Assembly (NCBI RefSeq): GCF_030403745.1
Contig: NZ_JAQMWP010000013.1
Location: 1 to 64,000, forward strand
DNA: 64,000 bases
Reading direction: 5' to 3'
Origin: Streptomyces sp. S.PB5
GTDB taxonomy: Bacteria; Actinomycetota; Actinomycetes; Streptomycetales; Streptomycetaceae
A program made the translations under genes and the position numbers. Positions 44,043-53,141 of the stretch are shown piece by piece; within the stretch, counting starts at the first letter, position 1, and each line of letters begins with the position of its first letter. The notes beneath the pieces are model-generated. The model did not search any database. It worked only from the letters and a program-made list of their open reading frames with translations, and was not told where the DNA came from.

Positions 44043-44591
44043 TCACAGATGCAGAAGCATCCGGCTGTTGCCCAAGGTGTTCGGTTTCACTCGTTCGAGA
44101 CCGAGGAACTCCGCGACACCCTCGTCATAGGAACGCAGCAGCTCCGCGTAGACATCGGTGTCGACAGGCGTCTCCCCGATCTCGACGAAGCCGTGCTTGC
44201 CGAAGAAGTCCACTTCGAAGGTGAGACAGAAAACCCGCCGAACACCGAGCCAGCGCGCGGTGTCCAGCAACTTCTCCAGCAGCTGATGGCCGACACCGGC
44301 GCCCTTCAGGCCCCGCTTCACGGCGAGAGTGCGCACTTCCGCGAGGTCTTCCCACATCACATGCAGTGCGCCGCACCCGACGACCTCGCCGTTGTCATCG
44401 CGTTCGGCGACCCAGAACTCCTGGATGTCCTCGTAAAGCGTCACGGTGGCTTTGTCGAGCAGGATGCGGGCGCGGACGTACTCGTCGAGGAGACTGCGTA
44501 CGGCCGCGACATCGCTGGTACGGGCCCGGCGAACGGTGATGGCTTTTGCGGTGACTTCGGGGCTCTGCGCCGACGAGCTCTCTGCGGACAT
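44043..44591 (-). CDS. argA: Amino-acid N-acetyltransferase (N-acetylglutamate synthase type)
   Basis: A 182-residue GNAT enzyme. It strongly resembles the single-domain ArgA of Mycobacterium tuberculosis: VRRARTSDVAAVRSLLDEY, ATVTLYEDIQEFWVAE, VVGCGALHVMWEDLAEVRTL, acetyl-CoA loop GLKGAGVGHQLLEKLL and the C-terminal VKPNTLGNSRMLLHL. It should acetylate glutamate at the start of arginine synthesis. It lies 9 bases downstream of the BlaI-type regulator gene on the same strand, with no arg genes nearby. Confidence 0.9.
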   Translation of the reverse strand: MSAESSSAQSPEVTAKAITVRRARTSDVAAVRSLLDEYVRARILLDKATVTLYEDIQEFWVAERDDNGEVVGCGALHVMWEDLAEVRTLAVKRGLKGAGVGHQLLEKLLDTARWLGVRRVFCLTFEVDFFGKHGFVEIGETPVDTDVYAELLRSYDEGVAEFLGLERVKPNTLGNSRMLLHL

Positions 44592-44600
44592 GTGCGGACG

Positions 44601-45044
44601 CTATCGCCCGACACCCTCCGTTGCCGAGCCGGGGTTCTCACCACGTGTTTCGGCAGGGGTATCCGGTGCAGGTCCGGCGGTTTCCGGTCCTTGGACGATC
44701 CGTACGGCGTCGCGCAGCGCATGGCGCTGTTCCTCGCTCATCATCCCGAAGAACGCGACGAGAGCGGCCGCCGGGTTGTCGCTCTGCGACCAGGCGTCGT
44801 TCATCAGGGCGGCGGCGTAGGCGGCTCGGGTGGACACGGCCTCATATCGATAGGCCCGTCCTTCGGCCTCCCGCCGCACCCAGCCCTTCTGATGGAGATT
44901 GTCCAAAACGGTCATCACCGTGGTGTATGCGATGGACCGTTCCTGCTGAAGGTCTTCCAGGACTTCTCGAACGGTCACCGGGCGGTTCCACTTCCACACC
45001 CGCGTCATGACCGCGTCTTCGAGTTCTCCCAATGGGCGAGGCAC
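44601..45044 (-). CDS. BlaI/MecI/CopY family repressor
   Basis: A 147-residue penicillinase-repressor-type protein with the winged helix of the family (LGELEDAVMTRVWKWNRPVTVREVLEDLQ, AYTTVMTVLDNLHQKGWVRRE, GRAYRYEAVSTR). The C-terminal 30 residues are Pro/Gly-rich and dispensable-looking. In M. tuberculosis BlaI controls beta-lactamase and ATP-synthase-linked genes; no BlaR sensor protease is adjacent here. Directly followed by argA, so it may co-regulate it or only share its transcript. Confidence 0.9.
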   Translation of the reverse strand: MPRPLGELEDAVMTRVWKWNRPVTVREVLEDLQQERSIAYTTVMTVLDNLHQKGWVRREAEGRAYRYEAVSTRAAYAAALMNDAWSQSDNPAAALVAFFGMMSEEQRHALRDAVRIVQGPETAGPAPDTPAETRGENPGSATEGVGR

Positions 45045-45072
45045 AGCTCAGGACAATAGTGGGAAACAAGAA

Positions 45073-45112
45073 CAAAAAGGGCGTACGACTCGGAAAGTGG
45101 GAGTCGTACGCC
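45073..45112 (-). terminator. Intrinsic terminator of the small membrane gene
   Basis: Perfect 12-bp stem (45112-45101 with 45091-45080), loop of 9, followed on the minus strand by CTTTTTGTTC. It sits 24 bases after the stop of the small gene at 45136-45315 and before the BlaI-type gene. Confidence 0.88.
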
Positions 45113-45135
45113 GATGAAGATGCCGGAATCGGGCC

Positions 45136-45315
45136 TCAGGCGTCGGTGTGCGCGGAGGTCTGCTTGCCGTTCTCCACGCGCGCGAGGACGGCGTCGACGG
45201 CCGCGTCCTCCTTGGCCTTGTTCGCCCCGCCCTGGGTCTTCACGATCACCCTGATCACGCTGATGAAGAACACGGCCATGACGACCGGGGGCACGAGCGC
45301 GGAGACGTAGTCCAT
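45136..45315 (-). CDS. Small single-pass membrane protein
   Basis: A 59-residue protein beginning MDYVSALVPPVVMAVFFISV. One hydrophobic helix (residues 7-27) is followed by a charged helix (KAKEDAAVDAVLARVENGK) and ends at TGA 45138. Codon use is strongly GC3-biased and a canonical terminator follows, both supporting a real gene. Function unknown; small proteins of this kind are conserved in Streptomyces. Confidence 0.85.
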   Translation of the reverse strand: MDYVSALVPPVVMAVFFISVIRVIVKTQGGANKAKEDAAVDAVLARVENGKQTSAHTDA

Positions 45316-45429
45316 GCGTCCAGGGTAGCCACGGGGCCGAGCGGAGCGAGGCGGGGGGCCGGGTTGCCGGGCGCGGGGGCCGCGACCCGTGGTGTCGGGT
45401 CCGGCCCCCGGGCTCGTCTCCGGCGCGGC

Positions 45430-46122
45430 TCAGCCCGCGGCGAGCTGCTGCGGCGGGTTCGGGGGCGGAGAGGCCGGTTTGCGGCGGGGGAAGACCTCGC
45501 CGGGGGTGGGGATGGGGCGCGCGGGGGCGGGGCCGGCGGGGGCCGGTTTGGGGGCGGCCGGCTTTTGAGCGGGCTTCTTCTCCGGCGTCCGGGGCTGCTC
45601 GCCGGGCTGTTCCGCGGCTGCTTCCTCGCCGGCGGCCGCGGAGCCGTCGGAAAGGCCCCCGGGAAGGGCCAGGAGGCGGGTACGGGAGGCCGGGACGGCC
45701 GGGGTGGACCGCCGGACCGCACCGCGGGCCAGCCGGGCGCGTACGTCCTGCTCGGCGAGGGCGAGGCAGCGGTCCAGGAGGGCGGCCGCCACGGGGTTGC
45801 CGCGCAGCGCTCTGAGCCCGGCGAGGTCGTCGACCTCCGGCCGGTACCCGGCGCTCAGGGCTTCCTCCAGGAGGGCGAGATAACCGGCGGCGGTACCGGG
45901 CAGGGCGGCGCGATACCGGGCGAGGTCGGCCACCAGGAAGGCGCGCAGCCTGGCGCCCTCGCGCATCGCCTCGTCCAGGGAGTCGGCCAGGCGGAGACAG
46001 TCTTGGACGTCTTCGGCCGAGGCGGTTCGGGGGTGAAGGGCGAGGGCGAGAGCGCGGCGGAGCACACGCAGCTCCTCCACGCCGAACGCCATGCCGCCGC
46101 GGGATCCGTATGGCGTGGGCAT
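45430..46122 (-). CDS. Actinobacterial hypothetical protein with Pro-rich tail
   Basis: A 230-residue cytoplasmic protein of unknown function. Residues 1-135 are alpha-helical and Leu/Ala-rich (GVEELRVLRRALALALHPR, ALPGTAAGYLALLEEAL); the rest is a Pro/Ala/Lys-rich disordered tail (KKPAQKPAAPKPAPAGPAP). No signal peptide or membrane segment. Start at 46122 (MPTPYGSRGGMAFG), or 30 bases later at MAFGVEELR. It lies between the small membrane gene and coaX without clear functional ties. Confidence 0.8.
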   Translation of the reverse strand: MPTPYGSRGGMAFGVEELRVLRRALALALHPRTASAEDVQDCLRLADSLDEAMREGARLRAFLVADLARYRAALPGTAAGYLALLEEALSAGYRPEVDDLAGLRALRGNPVAAALLDRCLALAEQDVRARLARGAVRRSTPAVPASRTRLLALPGGLSDGSAAAGEEAAAEQPGEQPRTPEKKPAQKPAAPKPAPAGPAPARPIPTPGEVFPRRKPASPPPNPPQQLAAG

Positions 46123-46310
46123 GGTGCGACAGTACGCGCTAATCAGACAAATTCGACATAAGGCGGCCGGGTGTGGCGCGCGGAGCCACTCGGGCGGACG
46201 CGCGCGTGGGGTCGGGGCGAGCGCTCGCGCGGGGCCCCGCGGACGCGAGTGCGGCTCCGGGCGGGAGCCGGGCGCCCGGAGGCCGGGCCGCCGCCGTCAC
46301 CCGCCCCGGC

Positions 46311-47108
46311 TCACATCCGCGACACGTTCCGCTCGTACACCAGCCGCAGTCCGATCAGCGTCAGCCACGGCTCGTGCTCGTCGATCACCGACGCCTCGCC
46401 CAGCACCATCGGCGCCAGTCCGCCCGTCGCGATCACCGTCACGTCGTCCGGGTCGTCGGCGAGCTCCCGGGCCATACGGGTCACGACCCCGTCGACCTGC
46501 CCGGCGAAGCCGTACACGACACCCGACTGCATGGCTTCGACGGTGTTCTTGCCGATCACGTTCCTGGGCCGGGCCACCTCGATCTTCCTCAGCTGCGCGG
46601 CCCGGATCCCGAGGGCCTCCACGGAGATCTCGATACCGGGGGCGATGACCCCGCCGACGTACTCCCCGCGCGCGGACACCGCGTCGAAGGTGGTCGCCGT
46701 ACCGAAGTCGACGACGATCGCGGGGCCGCCGTAGAGCTCGTTCGCCGCGACGGCGTTGATGATGCGGTCGGCGCCGACCTCCTTGGGGTTGTCGAACTGG
46801 ATCGGCACCCCCGTCTTCACCCCCGGCTCCACCAGCACCGCCGGCACGTCGCCGTAGTACCGCCGCGTCACCTCGCGCAGCTCGTGCAGCACCGACGGCA
46901 CGGTCGCGCAGATCGCGATGCCGTCGATGCCGTCGCCGAGTTCGTCGCCGAGCAGCGGGTGCATGCCCATGAGGCCCTGGAGCAGCACCGCCAGCTCGTC
47001 GGCGGTGCGGCGCGCGTCCGTGGAGATGCGCCAGTGCTCGACGATCTCCTCGCCGTCGAAGAGCCCGAGGACGGTGTGCGTGTTTCCTACGTCGATCGTG
47101 AGGAGCAT
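46311..47108 (-). CDS. coaX: Type III pantothenate kinase
   Basis: A 265-residue ASKHA-fold kinase that phosphorylates pantothenate in the first step of CoA synthesis. The phosphate loop is DVGNTHTVLGLFDG (residues 6-19), the pantothenate region shows GADRIINAVAA, and DFGTATTFD is the second loop. Start at 47108 gives MLLTIDVGNT, the standard N-terminus; it is 5 bases after the nadC stop. Last gene of the run DUF2520-panC-nadB-nadC-coaX. Confidence 0.95.
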   Translation of the reverse strand: MLLTIDVGNTHTVLGLFDGEEIVEHWRISTDARRTADELAVLLQGLMGMHPLLGDELGDGIDGIAICATVPSVLHELREVTRRYYGDVPAVLVEPGVKTGVPIQFDNPKEVGADRIINAVAANELYGGPAIVVDFGTATTFDAVSARGEYVGGVIAPGIEISVEALGIRAAQLRKIEVARPRNVIGKNTVEAMQSGVVYGFAGQVDGVVTRMARELADDPDDVTVIATGGLAPMVLGEASVIDEHEPWLTLIGLRLVYERNVSRM

Positions 47109-47113
47109 CGCGA

Positions 47114-48091
47114 CTACTCCGCCTCGCGCAGGTCGAGACCGATGTCCAGGATCGGCGAGGAGTGCGTGAGGGCGCCCACGGCGAGGTAGTCGACGCCGGT
47201 CTCGGCGTACGCGCGCGCGTTGTCCAGCGTGAGCCGGCCCGAGGCCTCCAGCGCGGCGCGCCCGTGCACCAGCGCGACCGCCTCCTCGCACTCCCCCGGC
47301 GTGAAGTTGTCGAGCAGGATCAGGTCGGCACCCGCCTCCACGACCTCGCGCAGCTGGTGCAGGGTGTCGACCTCGACCTCGATCGGCACGTCCGGGAAGG
47401 TCTCGCGGACGGCCTTGAAGGCCTGGGCGACACCACCGGCGGCGACCACGTGGTTGTCCTTCACCAGAGCCGCGTCCGACAGGGACATCCGGTGGTTCAC
47501 GCCCCCGCCGCACCGCACCGCGAACTTCTCCAGCGAGCGCAGTCCGGGCGTGGTCTTCCGCGTGTCACGCACGCGTGCCTTCGTGCCGTCCAGGGCGTCC
47601 GCCCACGCGCGCGTGGCGGTCGCGATGCCCGACAGCCGGCACAGCAGGTTCAGCGCGCTGCGCTCGGCGGTCAGCAGGTCACGCGTGCGCGTGGTGACCG
47701 ACAGGAGCTTCTGCCCGGCCTCCACCCGGTCGCCGTCCTCGACATGCCGCTCGACCTCGAACTCGTCCTCGCAGACCACCGAGACGACCGCCTCGGCGAC
47801 CCGCAGGCCCGCCACGACGCCCGCCTCGCGCGCGACGAAGTCGGCGGTGGCGACGGCGTCCTCGGCGATGGTCGCGACCGTCGTCACGTCCACGCCGTGG
47901 TCCAGGTCCTCCTGGATGGCCACGTTGGCGATGTCCTCGACCTCGACCGGGTCGAGCCCGGCGTCGGCCAGGAGCTGGGCGAGCGCGGGGTCGAGCCCGC
48001 ACTCCAGGTACTCCGCGTCGCCCTCGGCGCCGCAGGCGCAGCCGTCGCCGCAGCCGCCGGACGAGGCGAGGGGAAGGTCGTCGGTGCTCAC
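47114..48091 (-). CDS. nadC: Nicotinate-nucleotide pyrophosphorylase (carboxylating)
   Basis: A 325-residue quinolinate phosphoribosyltransferase: quinolinate plus PRPP gives nicotinate mononucleotide. The family motifs VRDTRKTTPGLRSLEKFAV, GGGVNHRMSLSD and LLDNFTPGE are clear. The N-terminus has an unusual Cys-rich piece (SGGCGDGCACGAEGDAEYLECG) before the domain proper. GTG at 48091 is chosen because AGGAG lies about 10 bases upstream; GTG 48100, overlapping the nadB stop, is too close to it. Five bases after nadB. Confidence 0.94.
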   Translation of the reverse strand: MSTDDLPLASSGGCGDGCACGAEGDAEYLECGLDPALAQLLADAGLDPVEVEDIANVAIQEDLDHGVDVTTVATIAEDAVATADFVAREAGVVAGLRVAEAVVSVVCEDEFEVERHVEDGDRVEAGQKLLSVTTRTRDLLTAERSALNLLCRLSGIATATRAWADALDGTKARVRDTRKTTPGLRSLEKFAVRCGGGVNHRMSLSDAALVKDNHVVAAGGVAQAFKAVRETFPDVPIEVEVDTLHQLREVVEAGADLILLDNFTPGECEEAVALVHGRAALEASGRLTLDNARAYAETGVDYLAVGALTHSSPILDIGLDLREAE

Positions 48092-48096
48092 TGGTG

Positions 48097-49821
48097 TCAC
48101 TGCTCCTGAAGGGGCTGCCGGGTCGGGGGGAAGTCTGCGGTATCGGTGGTGTGTACGGCGAGTGTGCGGTCCGGATTCAGCCGTACGACGATGTGGCGGC
48201 GCCATGCCGCGTCGTCGCGGTCGGGCCGGTCCTCGCGCCAGTGGCAGCCGCGGGTCTCCTCACGCAGGCGTGCGGCGGCGACCAGGACGCGGGCCACGCA
48301 CAGGAGGTTGGTGGCCTCCCAGGTGTCCACGCCGGGCTCGGCCGTCTTGCCGTCCTCGTCGAGGGCGTCACGGGCGTCGGTGTGCAGCTGCTGGAGCTGT
48401 TCGGCGGCCTTCTCCAGGGAGTCCGCCGAGCGCAGGACGCCGGCGCCGTCGGTCATGATCCGCTGGATCGCGAACCGCGCCTCGGGAGACTGCAGGGGGT
48501 GCGCGGGGGTCACAGGGGTCGCGGGGTGCTCGACCGTCGCGGGCACGCGCGCGTGGCGGCCGTTCGCCGCGTGGGCGGCCGTGATGTCCTCGACGATGCG
48601 CTCGGCGTAGACCAGGCCCTCCAGGAGGGAGTTGGAGGCGAGCCGGTTGGCGCCGTGCACGCCGGTGCAGGCGACCTCGCCGCACGCGTACAGGCCAGGG
48701 ACGGTCGTACGGCCCTGCGAGTCGGTGCGCACGCCGCCGGAGGCGTAGTGGGCGGCCGGGGCGATCGGGATGGGCTCGGTGACCGGGTCGATGCCGTGGG
48801 CGCGGCAGGCCGCGAGGATCGTCGGGAAGCGGTGCGCCCACATGTCGGCGCCGAAGTGCCGGGCGTCGAGGAACATGTGCTCGGCGTCGAGCTCCTGCAT
48901 GCGCCGCATGATGCCCTTGGCGACGATGTCCCGGGGGGCGAGCTCGGCCAGTTCGTGCTGCCCGACCATGAAGCGCACGCCGTCGGCGTCGACCAGGTGG
49001 GCGCCTTCACCGCGTACGGCCTCGGAGACCAGGGGCTGCTGGCCCTCGGCGTCGGGGCCGAGGAAGAGCACGGTCGGGTGGAACTGCACGAACTCCAGGT
49101 CGCTGACCTCCGCTCCCGCGCGCAGGGCGAGTGCGACCCCGTCGCCGGTGGAGACGGACGGGTTGGTGGTCGCGGAGAAGACCTGGCCCATGCCGCCGGT
49201 CGCGAGGACGACCGCGGGGGCGTGCACGGCGCCCACGCCGTCGTGCTGGCCCTCGCCCATGACGTGCAGCGAGACACCCGCCGTACGGCCGTCGGCGTCG
49301 GTCAGCAGGTCCAGGACGAGCGCGTTCTCGATCGTGCGCAGCCCACGCGCGCGTACCGCCTCCACGAGCGCCCGGGAGATCTCCGCGCCGGTCGCGTCGC
49401 CGCCGGCGTGCGCGATACGGCGGCGGTGGTGGCCGCCCTCGCGGGTGAGCTCCAGGCCGCCTTCCTCGGACTCGTCGAAGTGCGCCCCGGTCTCGATGAG
49501 ACGGCGCACGGCGTCGGGGCCCTCGGTGACGAGGATCCGTACGGCGCTCTCGTCGCACAGGCCCGCGCCCGCGACCAGGGTGTCGTCGAGGTGCTGCTCG
49601 GGGGTGTCGCCCTCGCCGAGGGCCGCGGCGATGCCGCCCTGGGCCCAGCGGGTGGAGCCGTCGTCGAGGCGGGCCTTGGTGACGACGACCGTGCGCAGCC
49701 CCGCCGCCTCGCAGCGCAGGGCCGCGGTGAGGCCGGCGACGCCGGAACCCACGACCACGACGTCCGCGTCGATGGACCATCCGGGCGCGGGGGCGTGCAG
49801 TCGTATGCCTGTGCTGGTCAC
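48097..49821 (-). CDS. nadB: L-aspartate oxidase
   Basis: A 574-residue flavoenzyme that oxidises L-aspartate to iminoaspartate, the first step of de novo NAD synthesis. FAD-binding motif VVVVGSGVAGLTAALRCEAAG, the active-site regions RWAQGGIAAAL and RRIAHAGGDATGAEI, and the C-terminal helical domain of the succinate dehydrogenase/fumarate reductase flavoprotein family are present. The ATG overlaps the panC stop (49818-49821). The quinolinate synthase nadA is not in this operon. Confidence 0.96.
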   Translation of the reverse strand: MTSTGIRLHAPAPGWSIDADVVVVGSGVAGLTAALRCEAAGLRTVVVTKARLDDGSTRWAQGGIAAALGEGDTPEQHLDDTLVAGAGLCDESAVRILVTEGPDAVRRLIETGAHFDESEEGGLELTREGGHHRRRIAHAGGDATGAEISRALVEAVRARGLRTIENALVLDLLTDADGRTAGVSLHVMGEGQHDGVGAVHAPAVVLATGGMGQVFSATTNPSVSTGDGVALALRAGAEVSDLEFVQFHPTVLFLGPDAEGQQPLVSEAVRGEGAHLVDADGVRFMVGQHELAELAPRDIVAKGIMRRMQELDAEHMFLDARHFGADMWAHRFPTILAACRAHGIDPVTEPIPIAPAAHYASGGVRTDSQGRTTVPGLYACGEVACTGVHGANRLASNSLLEGLVYAERIVEDITAAHAANGRHARVPATVEHPATPVTPAHPLQSPEARFAIQRIMTDGAGVLRSADSLEKAAEQLQQLHTDARDALDEDGKTAEPGVDTWEATNLLCVARVLVAAARLREETRGCHWREDRPDRDDAAWRRHIVVRLNPDRTLAVHTTDTADFPPTRQPLQEQ

Positions 49822-50840
49822 GAGGCGGCTCCGAGGGTTCCGAAGGTGAGGGGGATGTTGTCGATCAGGCGGGTCGTCCCGACCCGGGCGGCGACGGCGA
49901 GAACGGCCTCGCCGGTGAAGTCGTCGGTGATCTCGGAGAAGTCGGACGGATCGACGAGCGCGAGGTAGTCCAGGGCGATCGGCGGGTCGAGGCGGGCGGC
50001 CTCGTCGAGGATCTGGCGGGCGGCGGCGCGGACGGCGGAGGGGGCGCCCGGGAGCGCCTTGGCGACGGCGTGCGTGTCGGCGGCCGCGCGGGACTCCCCT
50101 ATGGCGCTGAGCGCCTCGGCACGCGCGTGCGTGGCGGGCACCTCACGCGCGCGTGCCCGCAGCGCCTCCTGCGCCGCGTGCCGGTCGCGGCCCGCGAACA
50201 GTGCCCGGGACAGCGCGAGCGCGGTGCGCCGCTCCTTGGGCGAGAGGTAGCGGTTGCGGCTGGACAGGGCCAGCCCGTCGTCCTCGCGGACGGTGGGTAC
50301 GCCGACGATCTCGACGCCGAAGTTCAGGTCCCGCACCATGCGGCGGATCAGGGCGAGCTGCTGGGCGTCCTTCTGGCCGAACAGGGCGACGTCGGGGCGG
50401 GTGAGGTGCAGCAGCTTGGCGACGACGGTGAGCATGCCGTCGAAGTGGCCGGGGCGCGAGGAGCCCTCCAGGCGCTCGCCCATGGGGCCCGCGCTGATGC
50501 GGACCTGGGGCTCGCCGCCGGGGTAGACCTCGTCGGCGGAGGGGGCGAACACGACGTCCGCGCCCGACTGTTCGGCGATCTTGAGGTCGGCGTCGAGGGT
50601 GCGCGGATAGCGGTCGAGGTCCTCGCCCGCACCGAACTGCAGGGGGTTGACGAAGACGGTGACGATCACGAAGCCCTTGCTGCCGACGTGCTCGCGGGCA
50701 GCCCTGATCAGGGTCGCGTGCCCCTCGTGCAGGGCGCCCATGGTCATGACGACGGCAGTGCGTCCCGGCACCGCGAAGTGGTCGTGCACATACCGCAGGT
50801 CATCGACGGTGGGGGCGAGTTCGAAGGGGCGGCGGCTCAT
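49818..50840 (-). CDS. panC: Pantothenate synthetase
   Basis: A 340-residue enzyme ligating pantoate and beta-alanine with ATP. The HIGH-type motif MGALHEGHATLI (about residues 34-45), the VFVNPLQFG segment and the KMSKS-like ALSSRNRYL are present. The product feeds the pantothenate kinase encoded at the end of the same operon. Start and stop overlap the neighbouring genes by 4 bases each (ATGA), so the operon is translationally coupled. No panB or panD is adjacent. Confidence 0.95.
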   Translation of the reverse strand: MSRRPFELAPTVDDLRYVHDHFAVPGRTAVVMTMGALHEGHATLIRAAREHVGSKGFVIVTVFVNPLQFGAGEDLDRYPRTLDADLKIAEQSGADVVFAPSADEVYPGGEPQVRISAGPMGERLEGSSRPGHFDGMLTVVAKLLHLTRPDVALFGQKDAQQLALIRRMVRDLNFGVEIVGVPTVREDDGLALSSRNRYLSPKERRTALALSRALFAGRDRHAAQEALRARAREVPATHARAEALSAIGESRAAADTHAVAKALPGAPSAVRAAARQILDEAARLDPPIALDYLALVDPSDFSEITDDFTGEAVLAVAARVGTTRLIDNIPLTFGTLGAAS

Positions 50841-51769
50841 CGGTCTTCCCCGTTCTCCGACGGATTCGTGCCGTGGGCGAGTACCCCGAGGAGGTCCTCG
50901 GCGAGCTCGGGTTTGAGCAGGCCGTGGGCGAGTGCCCGGTCGGCGGTCGCGCGGGCCATCGCCAGGTAGCCGGCGACGGTCTGCGGGGCGTGCTTGCGCA
51001 GCTCGCTGACGTGCGCGGCGACGGTGCCCGCGTCCCCGCGCGCGACGGGGCCGGTCAGGGCCGCGTCACCGGAGCGCAGGGCGTTGTCGAGGGCGGCGCC
51101 GAGCAGCGGGCCGAGCATCCGGTCGGGGGCCTCGACGCCCGCCGAGCGCAGCAGCTCCATGGACTGGGCGACCAGGGTGACCAGGTGGTTCGCGCCGAGC
51201 GCGAGCGCCGCGTGGTAGAGCGGGCGCCGTTCCTCGGCGATCCACTCCGGTTCGCCGCCCATCTCGATGACGAGGGCCTCGGCGGCCATCCGCAGCTCCT
51301 CGGGCGCGGTGACCCCGAAGGAGCAGCCGGCGAGCCGCTGGACGTCCACAGGGGTGCCGGTGAAGGTCATCGCGGGGTGCAGCGCCAGCGGCAGCGCGCC
51401 CGCGCGCAGGGCGGGGTCCAGGACCTTCGCGCCGTACCGGCCGGAGGTGTGCACCAGCAGCTGCCCGGGACGTACGGCCCCGGTCTCGGCCAGGCCCTCC
51501 ACGAGCCCCGGCAGGGTGTCGTCCGGGACGGTGAGCAGCACCAGGTCGGCGCGCTGCAGGACCTCGGCGGGCGGCAGGAGCGGCACGTCGGGGAGCATCA
51601 GCGCGGCCCGCCTGCGGGAGGCGTCGGAGACCCCGGAGACGGCCACCGGACGGTGCCCGGCGAGCTGGAGCGACGCGGCGAGCGCGGGGCCCACGCGGCC
51701 GGCGCCGACGACACCGACGGTGAGCCGCGCGGGGCGGTCCTTGGGGTCTGGCAGTTGGCTTGTACTCAC
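50837..51769 (-). CDS. Rossmann-fold protein with DUF2520 domain
   Basis: A 310-residue NAD(P)-binding protein: N-terminal VGVVGAGRVGPALAASL, then LVLLTVPDDTLPGLVEGL and a C-terminal all-helical DUF2520 domain (RPLYHAALALGANHLVTL). The fold resembles ketopantoate reductase and ProC, and the gene is regularly found before panC in actinobacteria. It may supply pantoate, but this has not been shown as far as I know. First gene of the pan/nad/coaX operon, coupled to panC by ATGA. Confidence 0.88.
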   Translation of the reverse strand: MSTSQLPDPKDRPARLTVGVVGAGRVGPALAASLQLAGHRPVAVSGVSDASRRRAALMLPDVPLLPPAEVLQRADLVLLTVPDDTLPGLVEGLAETGAVRPGQLLVHTSGRYGAKVLDPALRAGALPLALHPAMTFTGTPVDVQRLAGCSFGVTAPEELRMAAEALVIEMGGEPEWIAEERRPLYHAALALGANHLVTLVAQSMELLRSAGVEAPDRMLGPLLGAALDNALRSGDAALTGPVARGDAGTVAAHVSELRKHAPQTVAGYLAMARATADRALAHGLLKPELAEDLLGVLAHGTNPSENGEDR

Positions 51770-51929
51770 GCGACGGCGGCCTTCCCGTTCCAGTCCGCTC
51801 CGGGTACCGGACGATTTCTCGTCATGTTAACGCGATTGGTCGAAGGGGCGTCCGGTCGTCCACAGGCTGTGGGCGGCCGCGTGCCGTACCGGCGCGGAAA
51901 TGCGGGTGTCCGTGGGAGGGACCCGCGGG

Positions 51930-53141
51930 ATGATCCCGAGCATGAGCGATACGGCGGAGCAGGCTACGGAACAGACCGAGGAACAGGTCGAGGAACGGTC
52001 GGCGGAGGAACGACTGCGGGAGCGGCGCCGGGGCGCCGTACGCAAGGCGCGGCGCATCCTGTGGCGCGGCGGACCGAGCCGCACGCTCCGGGAGCGGCTC
52101 GCGGCGCTGACGGAGGCCGCGCCCGAGGTGTACGACCTGGACGAGAGCGTGGACATCTACGGCGACGGGGTCGTGGCGACCTTGGAGGAACGGGTCGCGA
52201 CCCTGCTGGGCAAGGAGGCCGCCGCGTTCTTCCCCACGGGCACGATGGCCCAGCAGGTCGCCCTGCGCTGCTGGGCGGCCCGCACCGGCAACCCGACGGT
52301 CGCCCTGCATCCGCTGGCCCACCCCGAGGTCCACGAACGCCATGCTCTCGCCCAGGTCAGCGGCTTGCGCCCGGTGCGCCTGACCAGCGAGCCCCGGCTG
52401 CCCACCGCCGACGAGGTACGTGACCTCGACGAGCCCTGTGGCGCCCTGATGCTCGAACTGCCCCTCAGGGACGCCGGATTCGTCCTGCCCACCTGGGAGG
52501 AGCTCACGGAGGTCGTGGAAGCGGCGCGCGAGCGCGACGCGGTGGTGCACTTCGACGGCGCGCGCCTGTGGGAGACCACCGTCCACTTCGGCCGCCCCCT
52601 GGACGAGATCGCGGGCCTGGCGGACAGCGTCTACGTGTCGTTCTACAAGTCGCTCGAAGGCTTCGCCGGAGCGGCGCTCGCCGGCCCGAGGACGATGGTG
52701 GAGGAGGCGAAGGCCTGGCGCCACCGGTACGGCGGGACGGTCTTCCAGCAGTTCCCCACCGTGCTGTCGGCGCTCGTCGGCCTGGAGCGGGAGCTGCCCA
52801 GGCTCCCGGAGTACGTCCGGCACGCGCGCGTGGTGGCGGCCGCGCTGCGGGAGGGGTTCGCCGAGGCGGGTGTGGCCTGGGCGCGCGTGCACCCCGAGGA
52901 GCCGCACACCCACCAGTTCCAGGTCTGGCTGCCGTACGACCCCGACGTGCTGGTCGAGGCGGCGGTGCGGCAGGCGGAGGAGACGGGGACGTATCTGTTC
53001 ACCGGCTACTGGGGCCAGGGCGGGCCCGGGCTGGCGCTCGCCGAGGTCACCGTGGGCGCCGCCGGTCTGGAGTGGACGGCCGAGGACGTGAAGGCGGCCG
53101 TCGCGGACTTCGTGACCCGGCTGCCCGGCGTCAGCAGCTAG
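51930..53141 (+). CDS. PLP-dependent beta-eliminating lyase / threonine aldolase-like protein
   Basis: A 403-residue fold-type I PLP enzyme of the low-specificity L-threonine aldolase group: DIYGDGVVATLEERVATLLG, FPTGTMAQQVALRCW, the Asp of VVHFDGARLWE and the PLP Lys in SVYVSFYKSLEG. The first 55 residues are Glu/Arg-rich and extra to the fold. The start at 51930 (MIPSMSDTAEQ) has GGGAGGG 9 bases upstream; ATG 51942 is the alternative. Divergent from the pan/nad operon. True substrate unknown. Confidence 0.88.
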   Translation: MIPSMSDTAEQATEQTEEQVEERSAEERLRERRRGAVRKARRILWRGGPSRTLRERLAALTEAAPEVYDLDESVDIYGDGVVATLEERVATLLGKEAAAFFPTGTMAQQVALRCWAARTGNPTVALHPLAHPEVHERHALAQVSGLRPVRLTSEPRLPTADEVRDLDEPCGALMLELPLRDAGFVLPTWEELTEVVEAARERDAVVHFDGARLWETTVHFGRPLDEIAGLADSVYVSFYKSLEGFAGAALAGPRTMVEEAKAWRHRYGGTVFQQFPTVLSALVGLERELPRLPEYVRHARVVAAALREGFAEAGVAWARVHPEEPHTHQFQVWLPYDPDVLVEAAVRQAEETGTYLFTGYWGQGGPGLALAEVTVGAAGLEWTAEDVKAAVADFVTRLPGVSS

